Below are positions 1 to 5,439 of a DNA stretch of 7,668 nt, piece by piece (position 1 is the stretch's first letter; the number at the start of each line of letters is the position of its first letter). The DNA is from Planctomycetaceae bacterium. GTDB lineage: Bacteria; Planctomycetota; Planctomycetia; Pirellulales; Pirellulaceae. The DNA is taken from contig SLEY01000676.1 of assembly GCA_007124535.1 (NCBI GenBank), positions 1 through 7,668 on the forward strand, written 5' to 3'. The notes under the pieces are model-generated. The model ran no database searches. It worked only from the letters and a program-made list of their open reading frames with translations, and was not told where the DNA came from. The position numbers were made by a program, and so were the translations under genes.

Positions 1-841
1 CCTTCATCGACCACAACTCATCGTCCGCCGGCTCCGCCTTGCCCAGCGCGAACGTCGCTTCCCGGGGCGGCTCGGGCGCGCGGAATTGCAGCCCGTAGTC
101 GCGCACCCAAAGGTCGTTGGTGTCTTCGGTCAGGATCAGGGAATGCGTGACGCGCAGATACGGACTGCCAGCGGCGAAATAGAACCAGGCCCGGGCCCGC
201 GCGACCCGCTCGCCGCCGGCGGTCACGTACCAGCCTTCGCGCCGCACCACCGCGCGGGCCGGACCCTGGTTGACGATTTCACTTGCAAGCTCGGCCGTTG
301 GCCCGGCAACCCGCGCCATGCGGCCCCGGTGGTCGATCAGGTAGGCGCCGTCACCGGAAGCGGCCAGGAAAACGTTATTCGGCATTCGCGCGTTTTCGGG
401 CAGCAACCGGTCGGGCAGGAATTCGTACACCGCCGCGCCGGTATCGACGGTCAGACCGCCGGACTCGTCGCGTTCGATACGCACCGGCTGGGCCGGCGCC
501 TCCCGCGCCATGCCGGGGCCGAACTCGACCCGGTACTCGCCCTTCGGGCTGGCCGTGAACCCCGCCAACGCCCACCGGACACTCCCGTCGCGCCACGTGG
601 CCGCCACATCGATCTGGGCGGGGATCTCCACGCCGTCGGCGCCGACGATCCGGATCTGCGAACTGTCGCGCAGTTCGCCTTCGGGAAACGGCAGTCCGCC
701 GACCAGCGGCCACGGGGCGTCCAGCCCGGAAACGTCGTTGACGCGAAGATCGAAGCTGCCGGCCATGGCACCCGAGCAAAGCAGGGTCAGGGAAACAACC
801 GCCATCAAAAGGCCGCAACTGAAATTGCCGTATTCTCTCAT
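1..841 (-). CDS. Secreted PcRGLX/YetA-like (exo-rhamnogalacturonan lyase-type) protein, N-terminal part
   Basis: The frame stays open for 280 codons from the ATG at 841 to the window edge, so the C-terminus is missing. Residues 1-27 form a signal peptide: a short polar start, a hydrophobic core (GLLMAVVSLTLLCSG) and an AMA|GS cleavage site, so the product is exported. Residues from about 40 to 95 read PWPLVGGLPFPEGELRDSS, then ADGVEIPAQIDVAATW and DGSVRWALAGF. This pattern is typical of the N-terminal RIFT-barrel domain of PcRGLX/YetA-like proteins, a family that includes exo-acting rhamnogalacturonan lyases. The catalytic part is outside the window, so a role in plant-type polysaccharide breakdown is inference from the family. 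The start is supported by GAGG at 851-854, nine bases upstream. The gene lies downstream of several decayed genes on the same strand but is not itself broken in the visible part. Family assignment is from memory of the motif. Confidence 0.82.
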   Translation of the reverse strand, partial: MREYGNFSCGLLMAVVSLTLLCSGAMAGSFDLRVNDVSGLDAPWPLVGGLPFPEGELRDSSQIRIVGADGVEIPAQIDVAATWRDGSVRWALAGFTASPKGEYRVEFGPGMAREAPAQPVRIERDESGGLTVDTGAAVYEFLPDRLLPENARMPNNVFLAASGDGAYLIDHRGRMARVAGPTAELASEIVNQGPARAVVRREGWYVTAGGERVARARAWFYFAAGSPYLRVTHSLILTEDTNDLWVRDYGLQFRAPEPPREATFALGKAEPADDELWSMK

Positions 842-869
842 GTCTGTCGTCCTCGGCTTAAGATTCCGT

Positions 870-1100
870 TCAATTCGGTGGTGCTCCGCCGGTATCCGTA
901 GCGGCCGCCATCGTCACTGCCGGCAAACACCCGCTCGTGCCGTAGCGGTTCGTCTGCTGCGAGGCAATTTGTCCCGCCGTTCCGAGCAATCGGGCGTCGG
1001 ATCGTTCGACCAGCGCCGCTGCACCGGCGCCCCGTTCGGCAAACGCCACCTGCCGGTCGGTTGCGGGTGTCGTGGCGCGTACCGGGGCGTCATTCATCAT
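870..1100 (-). CDS. Doubtful 76-residue ORF, unknown function
   Basis: An open frame starts MMNDAPVRATTPATDRQVAF and is rich in Ala, Thr and Gly. I recognise no domain, membrane segment or signal peptide. Its ATG at 1100-1098 overlaps the TGA of the lipoprotein remnant upstream (1099-1097) in an ATGA arrangement, which would suit translational coupling, but there is no Shine-Dalgarno sequence. A competing frame on the same strand (protein-like stretch ADEPLRHERVFAGSDDGGRY) runs through the same bases and ends in a TGA that overlaps the start of the gene at 841, again as ATGA. The two cannot both be the ancestral reading, and the stretch may be one broken gene. Treat it as a hypothetical small gene or pseudogene. 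Confidence 0.25.
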   Translation of the reverse strand: MMNDAPVRATTPATDRQVAFAERGAGAAALVERSDARLLGTAGQIASQQTNRYGTSGCLPAVTMAAATDTGGAPPN

Positions 1101-1672
1101 TGTTGCTTTTGGGGAACGCGGGCGACTTCGACCCGCAGTCGCGCGTAGGCCGTTACGTCGCATCCGCCTCGCGCTTTTTCGGTGAAAACAACCATCGGAA
1201 CGGCCCCCTCGGGCGCGCGGTTGTCATTATAGTTGAGGTGAACCGTACCGCCATCCCCCGGCGCACCGTCACCTTAGCCAGAATGCCCTGCCGGATCGCC
1301 ACCAGATCGCACGGCACCAGGATCGCCGGATCCATTACGCGATCGCCCTCGCGCGATTCGAGCGCCAGCGCGGCAGCATCGATGTGCGTCGCCGGTGTTT
1401 TCGCAACGCGCACGCGGCGCTGCCCGTCCATCGCCACCGGTGTATCCGATCCGATGTCGCCCGTAGCCGCGCCGACGTATAGTTCGGCAGCCGCCGGGGG
1501 CAAGGACGTTGTGGTAGCGCGGGGCACGCAGTCGTCGTAGCTCGCGGTCGAACTCGGGGCCCTGCACCATCGACTCGTCAGGCACGTAGCGCGGTCTGCA
1601 GCCTTTGAGGCTCAGGAGCCCAATGGCTGCCAGAGGGCAAGGCGCCAAGCAACGGTAGGTTGCGAGATTCAG
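1097..1672 (-). pseudogene. Frame-broken lipoprotein gene, unknown function
   Basis: Three reading frames on the minus strand must be joined to give one plausible protein. The first piece contains a hydrophobic stretch and lipobox-like end (LAAIGLLSLKGC, Cys codon at 1600-1598), then RPRYVPDESMVQGPEFDREL. The second reads AAAELYVGAATGDIGSDTPV through ALALESREGDRVMDPAILVP to LAKVTV. The third reads GGTVHLNYNDNRAPEGAV, MVVFTEKARGGCDVTAYARL and ends RVEVARVPQKQQ with a double TGA at 1099-1094. The first break is near 1520-1555. The second is near 1255-1270, where one lost G within GTGACGGTGCGCC would restore the frame (VTVAPGDGGTVHL). No ATG is present at the expected start; a CTG at 1672 reads LNLATYR, as if a start codon had mutated. 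A small secreted or outer lipoprotein is the likely ancestor. I do not recognise the family. Sequencing error is an alternative to decay. Confidence 0.55.
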
Positions 1673-1682
1673 GTTCGGGGGA

Positions 1683-2131
1683 TCATTGCCGTGCGGCGAA
1701 CCGCTCGGTTTCCGGTGGGAACGCGTCCCAGGTGAACCAGAACGACTACAGCCACTCGACGCCATCGTCGGTCGAGTCGCCCCGGACGGTGCGGTGCCGG
1801 GCGTCGTACACCCGCGTGAACGACTTGCCGTCCAACTCCTGTTCGAGCGTTTGGTCGCGCGCTGCCAAGCGGATTCGGGACCAGGCAGGTAGCTGCCCTC
1901 TCGATCTGGCCGAGAACGGAAGCCAGGACGCACAGCAAAGTTCCCGAAATAACCAGAACCGATATTGTGGCCCCGCACGATCTACCGGCCCGCAGCGATC
2001 GGCCACTCTCCCGGCGCCTCGTTGGACCGAACGCGCCGCCAGGCTTCCGCGGCCAGCAAGGCATAGGCGGGGAGGAACTGAAGCCAGACAATGCCGTGGT
2101 TGAACCAGGCCGACCAACCGAGTTCGCGCAT
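1683..2131 (-). pseudogene. Frame-broken small membrane protein with DUF3179-like C-terminus
   Basis: Pieces of one protein occur in three frames. The first starts MRELGWSAWFNHGIVWLQFL, contains one membrane helix (GIVWLQFLPAYALLAAEAW) and stops at a TAG after EWPIAAGR. The second frame gives another helix, ATISVLVISGTLLCVLASVL, then GQIERAATCLVP. The third gives TLEQELDGKSFTRVYDARH, then DGVEWL, an in-frame TAG, and SFWFTWDAFPPETERFAARQ with TGA at 1685-1683. The last piece resembles the end of DUF3179 proteins, where a FWFAW-x-x-F-x-P-x-T pattern is usual; this match is from memory and only the tail fits. At least two frameshifts and one nonsense codon show the gene is broken. The ATG at 2131 directly abuts a REP-like repeat and has no Shine-Dalgarno sequence, so the original 5' end may be lost. 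The function is unknown. Confidence 0.5.
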
Positions 2132-2231
2132 GGGAGGGAAACGGGGACACCCAGCTTTGCACGGCCGGAAACAGGAAAACCCTTCGTTAGTGGGGATCCA
2201 TTCAGGCCCCCAGAGTTAATGGGTGTCTCCG
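2132..2231. repeat. REP-like repeat with a degenerate inverted partner
   Basis: The element at 2132-2158 reads GGGAGGGAAACGGGGACACC followed by CAGCTTT. Its core CGGGGACACCC (2142-2152) recurs at 7173-7183 and, inverted, at 7294-7304. A weaker inverted partner, GGGTGTCTCCG (2221-2231, one mismatch to the inverted core), lies 68 bases downstream, giving the same two-arm layout as the pair near 7165-7312. Motifs of the type AACGGGGACACC are common intergenic repeats in several phyla, sometimes linked to REP-associated tyrosine transposases. No such transposase is in this window, so mobility is inference. Confidence 0.5.
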
Positions 2232-2280
2232 CAGAATTCGTAGGTATTTGTGGGGTGGATTTTCGCCGGATGGTCCGCAT

Positions 2281-2335
2281 TTTTTCTCGCCCACATCGCC
2301 CCAGCCGAGGGTGAGGGCGGTGTGAGGGAGAAAAA
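2281..2335. repeat. Large imperfect inverted repeat with T-rich and A-rich ends
   Basis: The arms at 2281-2301 and 2315-2335 are 21 bases each and pair with only two mismatches and one G-T pair, around a 13-base loop (CAGCCGAGGGTGA). The left arm starts TTTTTCTC and the right arm ends GAGAAAAA, so a transcript from either strand would fold into a long hairpin ending in a U-run. It could act as a bidirectional terminator or be a palindromic intergenic repeat. No intact gene ends immediately beside it, which favours a repeat or a relic of a lost gene. Confidence 0.55.
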
Positions 2336-2510
2336 AGGTTCATCCGGTGCCAGCGCGCGCAACGAGGTGGAGTCATCAGAATGGCCGATCAGGACTCGTG
2401 TTGGGGTTGAAGGCAACTGCCCACCGTGGGGGCGCGTTTTCTGAGGCATGGCAGAGGTGTTGCCCAGCATCCGGAAGAGCGGGCCTGGCCCGGGAGGCCG
2501 AATTCCGCCT
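2336..2510. other. Non-coding stretch, nothing recognised
   Basis: Short open frames cross this stretch on both strands, but none has protein-like composition or a usable ribosome binding site. It lies exactly where the missing catalytic part of the integrase remnant would have been, so it is probably the product of a deletion or replacement. Confidence 0.4.
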
Positions 2511-2821
2511 TCATGCTGGTTCCCCCGTGTCCATTTTGTGCTGCTTGAACGTCAGAAACTCGTTGGCCAAGTCGCGAGCGGTCAGCCTACCCGACCTATC
2601 ACTTCGATCTGGACGACCCTCCTCCAGAAATACTGCCACGTCGAGATGGCGTTTTCTGTCCCCATCGGGGCGTCCCAAGTGCCAAAGTAGTAGACCTTGC
2701 CGTTGATCCTCTTTGACCACTTGCCATTGCCGTTGGCCGTCAACGGGAACCTCTTCGGCTTGGCAGGCTTCTTGGGCTTGCGGCGGTGACTGCCGCTTGA
2801 CCTCTTGGTTTCCGTTGAAAT
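2511..2821 (-). pseudogene. Truncated, frameshifted tyrosine integrase (N-terminal remnant)
   Basis: Two adjacent frames on the minus strand give the N-terminal part of a planctomycete-type tyrosine recombinase. The first reads RRKPKKPAKPKRFPLTANG, then GKWSKRINGKVYYFGTWDAP, the arm-binding region that in this family has the form FPL-x-x-H/N-x-x-G-x-W-x-KKI-x-G-x-x-x-YFG-x-W-D-P. Near 2665-2675 the reading moves to the other frame: DGDRKRHLDVAVFLEEGRP, then LTARDLANEFLTFKQHKMDT and GEPA followed by TGA at 2513-2511. The LTARDLANEFLTFKQ segment matches the start of the core-binding SAM-like domain. The whole catalytic domain (the Arg/His/Arg/Tyr region) is absent, so the product cannot recombine DNA. 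No convincing start codon is visible; the 5' limit is approximate. It sits about 185 bases upstream of tRNA-Met, pointing to an old integrative element. Confidence 0.8.
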
Positions 2822-2831
2822 AATCTGCTGG

Positions 2832-2860
2832 TTGTGTCGATTGGATTCCGATGCTACACT
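2832..2860 (+). promoter_or_regulatory. Possible promoter upstream of tRNA-Met
   Basis: TTGTGT (2832-2837), a 17-base spacer and TACACT (2855-2860) preceded by TG at 2852-2853, that is, an extended -10. The -35 is poor (3 of 6 matches). A start near 2867 would give a leader of about 138 bases before the mature tRNA. The same TACACT hexamer serves the much better promoter of tRNA-Ala in this window. Confidence 0.35.
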
Positions 2861-2904
2861 ACGCACGTCCGTACGTTTCGGTGAAAGGGGGTCAGGAAAT
2901 GGCC

Positions 2905-2926
2905 GCCCGCCGGGCCCACGGCGGGC
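2905..2926 (+). other. Perfect GC-rich hairpin in the tRNA-Met leader
   Basis: GCCCGCCG (2905-2912) and CGGCGGGC (2919-2926) pair perfectly around the hexaloop GGCCCA. Only ATTTCG follows, so it is a poor intrinsic terminator. The hairpin begins four bases after an ATG (2899-2901) that has AGGGGG seven bases upstream, which would place a start codon next to a stable stem. It may be a leader structure or a processing signal. Confidence 0.4.
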
Positions 2927-3004
2927 ATTTCGATGACGAAGGGTATCGTTCAGCAATACATGGAATCCGAGATTCGACCGGAAGTCCTTACCGGACAACA
3001 ACTT

Positions 3005-3078
3005 GGCGGAGTAGCTCAGTCGGTTAGAGCAGCGGAATCATAATCCGCGTGTCGGGGGTTCGAGTCCCTCCTCCGCTA
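3005..3078 (+). tRNA. tRNA-Met (anticodon CAT)
   Basis: A full cloverleaf can be drawn. The acceptor arms GGCGGAG and CTCCGCT pair with one G-T at the first position. The D arm is GCTC...GAGC. The anticodon stem GCGGA/TCCGC closes the loop ATCATAA, so the anticodon is CAT. The variable loop is GTGTC, and the T arm is GGGGG-TTCGAGT-CCCTC with one G-T pair. The discriminator is A and CCA is not encoded. The body resembles bacterial elongator tRNA-Met (AGCGGAATCATAATCCGCG). A lysidine-modified tRNA-Ile(CAT) cannot be excluded from the sequence alone; an initiator is unlikely because the first acceptor pair is formed and the anticodon stem lacks the three G-C pairs. Confidence 0.93.
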
Positions 3079-3103
3079 CTAGATGATCAGTGGTTTGTCG
3101 ATC

Positions 3104-3130
3104 AACCCGTGCTCAGGGCATGGGTTTTTT
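3104..3130 (+). terminator. Intrinsic terminator of tRNA-Met
   Basis: AACCCGTGC (3104-3112) pairs with GCATGGGTT (3118-3126) in a nine-pair stem with one G-T, around the loop TCAGG. A run of six T (3125-3130) overlaps the end of the stem. It lies 26 bases after the tRNA. Confidence 0.85.
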
Positions 3131-3252
3131 CATTCTTCTTGGTCGGCGTTGTCGGCCTCGAAAAGAATGGAGAGCCCGGCGATTTGTGGCCGATCGAAGG
3201 CAACGAGGCTGGGGTCTCGCGGTGTCGGGCGCAGGGCGGGGATCGCGAGTGG

Positions 3253-3281
3253 TTGACGTTGCCGATCGCCCTATTCATAAT
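3253..3281 (+). promoter_or_regulatory. Sigma70-type promoter of the STAS gene
   Basis: TTGACG (3253-3258), an exact 17-base spacer and CATAAT (3276-3281), five of six matches to consensus in each hexamer. The predicted start near 3288 leaves a leader of about 33 bases before the ATG at 3321. It is the best promoter in the window and lies well after the tRNA terminator, so the STAS gene has its own transcription start. Confidence 0.75.
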
Positions 3282-3288
3282 CGGCAAC
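3258..3288. promoter_or_regulatory. Operator-like 9-bp dyad over the STAS promoter
   Basis: GTTGCCGAT (3258-3266) and ATCGGCAAC (3280-3288) are perfect inverted repeats separated by 13 bases. The centre-to-centre distance is 22 bases, about two helical turns. The left arm starts at the last base of the -35 hexamer; the right arm covers the end of the -10 and the predicted transcription start. A dimeric repressor bound here would block RNA polymerase. No regulator gene is visible in the window, so the binding protein is unknown. Confidence 0.6.
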
Positions 3289-3320
3289 CGTGGCAAGCTT
3301 CCTGCTCGAAGGATTCTGGG

Positions 3321-3674
3321 ATGACCGTATATCGACGAATCGAACGCACCGACACCAGCGGGGTGACGGTGGTCCGTTTGCTGGATCACAAGATCCTGGA
3401 CGCGGGGAACATCCAGGAACTGGGCGACGAATTGTTCGGCTTGGTGGAAAAAAGCGGCGTCAAATCGCTGCTCCTGGATTTCGGGCAGGTCGAGTTTTTG
3501 AGCAGTGCGGCGTTGAACAAGTTGATTCTTCTGGACAAGAAGGTCAGGCAGCATGACGGCCGTCTGAAGCTGTGCAACCTGCGGCCGGAGATCCGCGAGG
3601 TGTTCGTCATCACGCGTTTGAACCAATTGTTCGAGATCATCGACACGGTGGACGGCGCGTTGAAGGCGTTCTAG
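3321..3674 (+). CDS. STAS-domain protein, anti-sigma factor antagonist type
   Basis: The product is a 117-residue single STAS domain, the usual size for SpoIIAA/RsbV-like proteins. Such proteins bind an anti-sigma kinase and free a sigma factor, with phosphorylation of one Ser as the switch. Visible landmarks are the central strand SLLLDFGQVEFLSSAALNKL (residues 49-68) and NLRPEIREVFVITRLNQLF (86-104). The phosphoacceptor region, normally D-S-[ST]-G, reads S61-S62-A-A: the Ser is kept (S62) but Asp and Gly are replaced. The start at 3321 follows GAAGGA (3308-3313) by seven bases; longer upstream frames run back through the promoter and are not credible. A strong promoter and a dyad lie directly upstream, and a coiled-coil gene follows after 70 bases. 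No anti-sigma kinase is in the window. A signalling or cytoskeletal STAS role is possible; the partner is unknown. Confidence 0.88.
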   Translation: MTVYRRIERTDTSGVTVVRLLDHKILDAGNIQELGDELFGLVEKSGVKSLLLDFGQVEFLSSAALNKLILLDKKVRQHDGRLKLCNLRPEIREVFVITRLNQLFEIIDTVDGALKAF

Positions 3675-3710
3675 GAACTGCGGGCGGCGACATGTTGGAC
3701 CCGAATGGTG

Positions 3711-3728
3711 CTGGGCCGGTTGGCCCGG
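3711..3728 (+). other. Short hairpin between the STAS and coiled-coil genes
   Basis: CTGGGCC (3711-3717) and GGCCCGG (3722-3728) pair (one T-G) around a GGTT tetraloop. There is no T-run, so it is not a normal terminator. It could stabilise the upstream message or slow polymerase between the two genes. Confidence 0.3.
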
Positions 3729-3744
3729 TACGGAGCGGAGCGTG

Positions 3745-3915
3745 ATGGACAAGAAAGCCAAGAAAAAGCTGCAGCTCGTCCAGCAGCGCCTGCAGTTGGT
3801 CCGCCAGCAGTTGTCCGGGGCTCGCAAACAACCCGACGAACCGGGCGAGGTGGAACGGTTGGAAAAAGAAGTCGAACGGTTGGAAGCCGAGGTGCAGAAG
3901 CTGCGAGCCTCGTAG
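3745..3915 (+). CDS. Small coiled-coil protein, unknown function
   Basis: The frame encodes 56 residues, starting MDKKAKKKLQLVQQRLQLVR and ending with EVERLEKEVERLEAEVQKLR. Almost the whole chain is charged or Leu/Val at heptad spacing, so it should form a long helix or dimeric coiled coil, with one Pro-containing break (KQPDEPGE) in the middle. The N-terminus is strongly basic. GGAG occurs twice just upstream (3732-3735 and 3737-3740), the first nine bases from the ATG. It follows the STAS gene on the same strand by 70 bases, with no terminator between, so they probably share the promoter at 3253. I recall similar tiny basic coiled-coil proteins in other planctomycetes, but no function is known to me. 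No domain or catalytic residue is visible. Confidence 0.7.
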   Translation: MDKKAKKKLQLVQQRLQLVRQQLSGARKQPDEPGEVERLEKEVERLEAEVQKLRAS

Positions 3916-4010
3916 GGCCCCAAAACACCATTGACGCTGCATAACCCCCATAAAGTGGGCAGGAAACCGCTCGAACGGCGAGCATTCAACCGGTTCGTAG
4001 GTTGGGCGTT
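3916..4010. other. Convergent intergenic region
   Basis: This separates the coiled-coil gene from the converging HtrA gene. A small hairpin, GCTCG (3969-3973) with CGAGC (3979-3983), could serve both directions, but there is no T-run on either side. No clear terminator is present. Confidence 0.3.
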
Positions 4011-5207
4011 CTAATCGCTTTCCCCGAGCACCACGCCGACCTGAAACTCACGACCTTCGCGGACCACGGTCAGCACCACTTCGTCGCCCGGGCTGCGATT
4101 ATCGATGGCCGAGAGCAATTCGTCAGCCAAACGGATGGATTTTCCATCGATGGCAATGATGATATCGGCCGTACTGCGATCGATCTGCGTCTCCTCGTAG
4201 ACGAAAGGTCCCCGTCGCCGCTGTTGGCGGACCATGCGGAAACCGCGCAACCCGGCTTGGTCCGCCGGACCGCCCGGTGTGAGGGTGGCGATGACCAGCC
4301 CCTTCTCCGTCTGGTAGACGCGCGTGATCCCGAGGTCAGGCCGAATCACCCGGCCTTTCTCGATCAATTGGGGAACCACTCGTTGGATGTTATTCACTGG
4401 AATGGCAAATCCAACCCCCGTGTTCTCCCCCGTACGGCTGGCAATGGCCGTGTTCATGCCGATCAATCGTCCGCGACTATCCAGCAACGGTCCTCCCGAG
4501 TTTCCTCGATTCAACGCGGCATCGATCTGGATGATTGATTTCATTGTGCGTTCGCGACGCGCCGGCAGGGAGCGGTTCAGACTGGAAATGATGCCCACGG
4601 TCATTGTCCGTTCCAGTCCGAACGGGTTGCCGATGGCGTAGACTTTTTGACCGACTCGTAACCGGTTCGAATCTCCAAATTCAACCGGCACCAGCACCTC
4701 GGGCGGCGCGGATATCCGCAGGACCGCCATATCGTAGACGGGATCTGACCCCATAAGAACCGCATCGTAGCTCTCGCCATCGAACAGGGTGACGCGGATC
4801 TCACGAGCATCCTCGATCACGTGGAAATTGGTGAGGATATGCCCCTCCGAATCGAGCACGGAGCCCGAACCGGCGCCTTCGGCCGGGGCCTCCAGCATAA
4901 AGAAGAAGTTGTCGGTCCGGCCGACTCGAGTCGTGATATTGACCACACTCCGGTTGACCTTCTCGTAAACTTGGATATTGACGCGTTCCTCAGGAGTTAA
5001 TGCCTCGTCTTCCGGAGCATCGTGCAGCGAGTGCACGTCGCGGACCGAGGCCAACTGTCCCCCATCCACCGGAGAACTTTCCGGTGCGGAAAGGCGACCA
5101 AATTCTTGAGCGCCTACGTAGGGTTCCAAGAACGCCGTATTGATCCAAGTGGCCAGCCAAGCTCCGAGCACCGCGGAAGCGACACACATGAAAAACGTTT
5201 TTTTCAT
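4011..5207 (-). CDS. HtrA/Deg-type trypsin-like serine protease with one PDZ domain
   Basis: The product is a 398-residue membrane-anchored or periplasmic protease that would degrade or process misfolded envelope proteins. Residues 1-28 form an uncleaved signal anchor or signal peptide (KKTFFMCVASAVLGAWLATW). The protease domain covers about 75-285 and has a complete triad: His129 in ILTNFHV, Asp159 in DPVYDMAVLRI and Ser237 in NRGNSGGPLLD. NPFGLERTMTVGIISSLNR is the typical strand before the active-site loop. A single PDZ domain follows (about 286-395) and contains a basic insertion, RMVRQQRRRGPFVYEETQI (324-342), before ADIIIAIDGKSI. The start at 5207 is fixed by AGGAGG (5222-5217), nine bases upstream; an open frame continues to 5336 but has no matching signal. 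It diverges from the solute-binding lipoprotein gene. With one PDZ domain it is closer to DegS/HhoA-type enzymes than to DegP. Confidence 0.95.
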   Translation of the reverse strand: MKKTFFMCVASAVLGAWLATWINTAFLEPYVGAQEFGRLSAPESSPVDGGQLASVRDVHSLHDAPEDEALTPEERVNIQVYEKVNRSVVNITTRVGRTDNFFFMLEAPAEGAGSGSVLDSEGHILTNFHVIEDAREIRVTLFDGESYDAVLMGSDPVYDMAVLRISAPPEVLVPVEFGDSNRLRVGQKVYAIGNPFGLERTMTVGIISSLNRSLPARRERTMKSIIQIDAALNRGNSGGPLLDSRGRLIGMNTAIASRTGENTGVGFAIPVNNIQRVVPQLIEKGRVIRPDLGITRVYQTEKGLVIATLTPGGPADQAGLRGFRMVRQQRRRGPFVYEETQIDRSTADIIIAIDGKSIRLADELLSAIDNRSPGDEVVLTVVREGREFQVGVVLGESD

Positions 5208-5270
5208 CGCCAGCAACCTCCTGACAAGAACGAGTTGCGCGGGTGGGTTCCCGAGTCTCTCTGCTGTAAA

Positions 5271-5299
5271 AGAATACGCAATCACGGCGGGTGTGACTA
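5271..5299 (-). promoter_or_regulatory. Possible promoter of the HtrA gene
   Basis: On the minus strand TAGTCA (5299-5294), a 17-base spacer and TATTCT (5276-5271), four of six matches in each hexamer. It lies about 64 bases upstream of the start codon. No convincing partner promoter was found for the divergent gene at 5440. Confidence 0.35.
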
Positions 5300-5439
5300 G
5301 CGCAATTCTCACTACGGCGGCGGAAGTGGACTGCACGAATCACCAAGAAAGCGTTAGCCTATGATCAGGCAGTTGCCGTGCCTCGAGCGGTTCAGGGCGG
5401 CCAAGTCATCGATTCCGACGAGATAGGGGATACCGCGTC

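Noticed and set aside
86..901. 271-codon plus-strand open frame
   Set aside because: It is antisense to the PcRGLX/YetA-like gene, has shadow-type composition rich in Arg, Gly and Pro, and no ribosome binding site; the minus frame has a signal peptide and family motifs.
3054..3078. Duplicated tRNA 3' end (attachment site)
   Set aside because: No second copy of the tRNA-Met 3' segment is present in the window.
3049..3324. 91-codon plus-strand open frame starting inside tRNA-Met
   Set aside because: It begins within the T arm of the tRNA and crosses the terminator and the STAS promoter.
3102..3989. 295-codon minus-strand open frame
   Set aside because: It lies antisense to the STAS and coiled-coil genes and the tRNA-Met terminator; the plus-strand genes have a promoter, ribosome binding sites and family motifs.
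5360..5365. TATGAT as a -10 for the solute-binding gene
   Set aside because: No acceptable -35 sequence lies 16-18 bases upstream.
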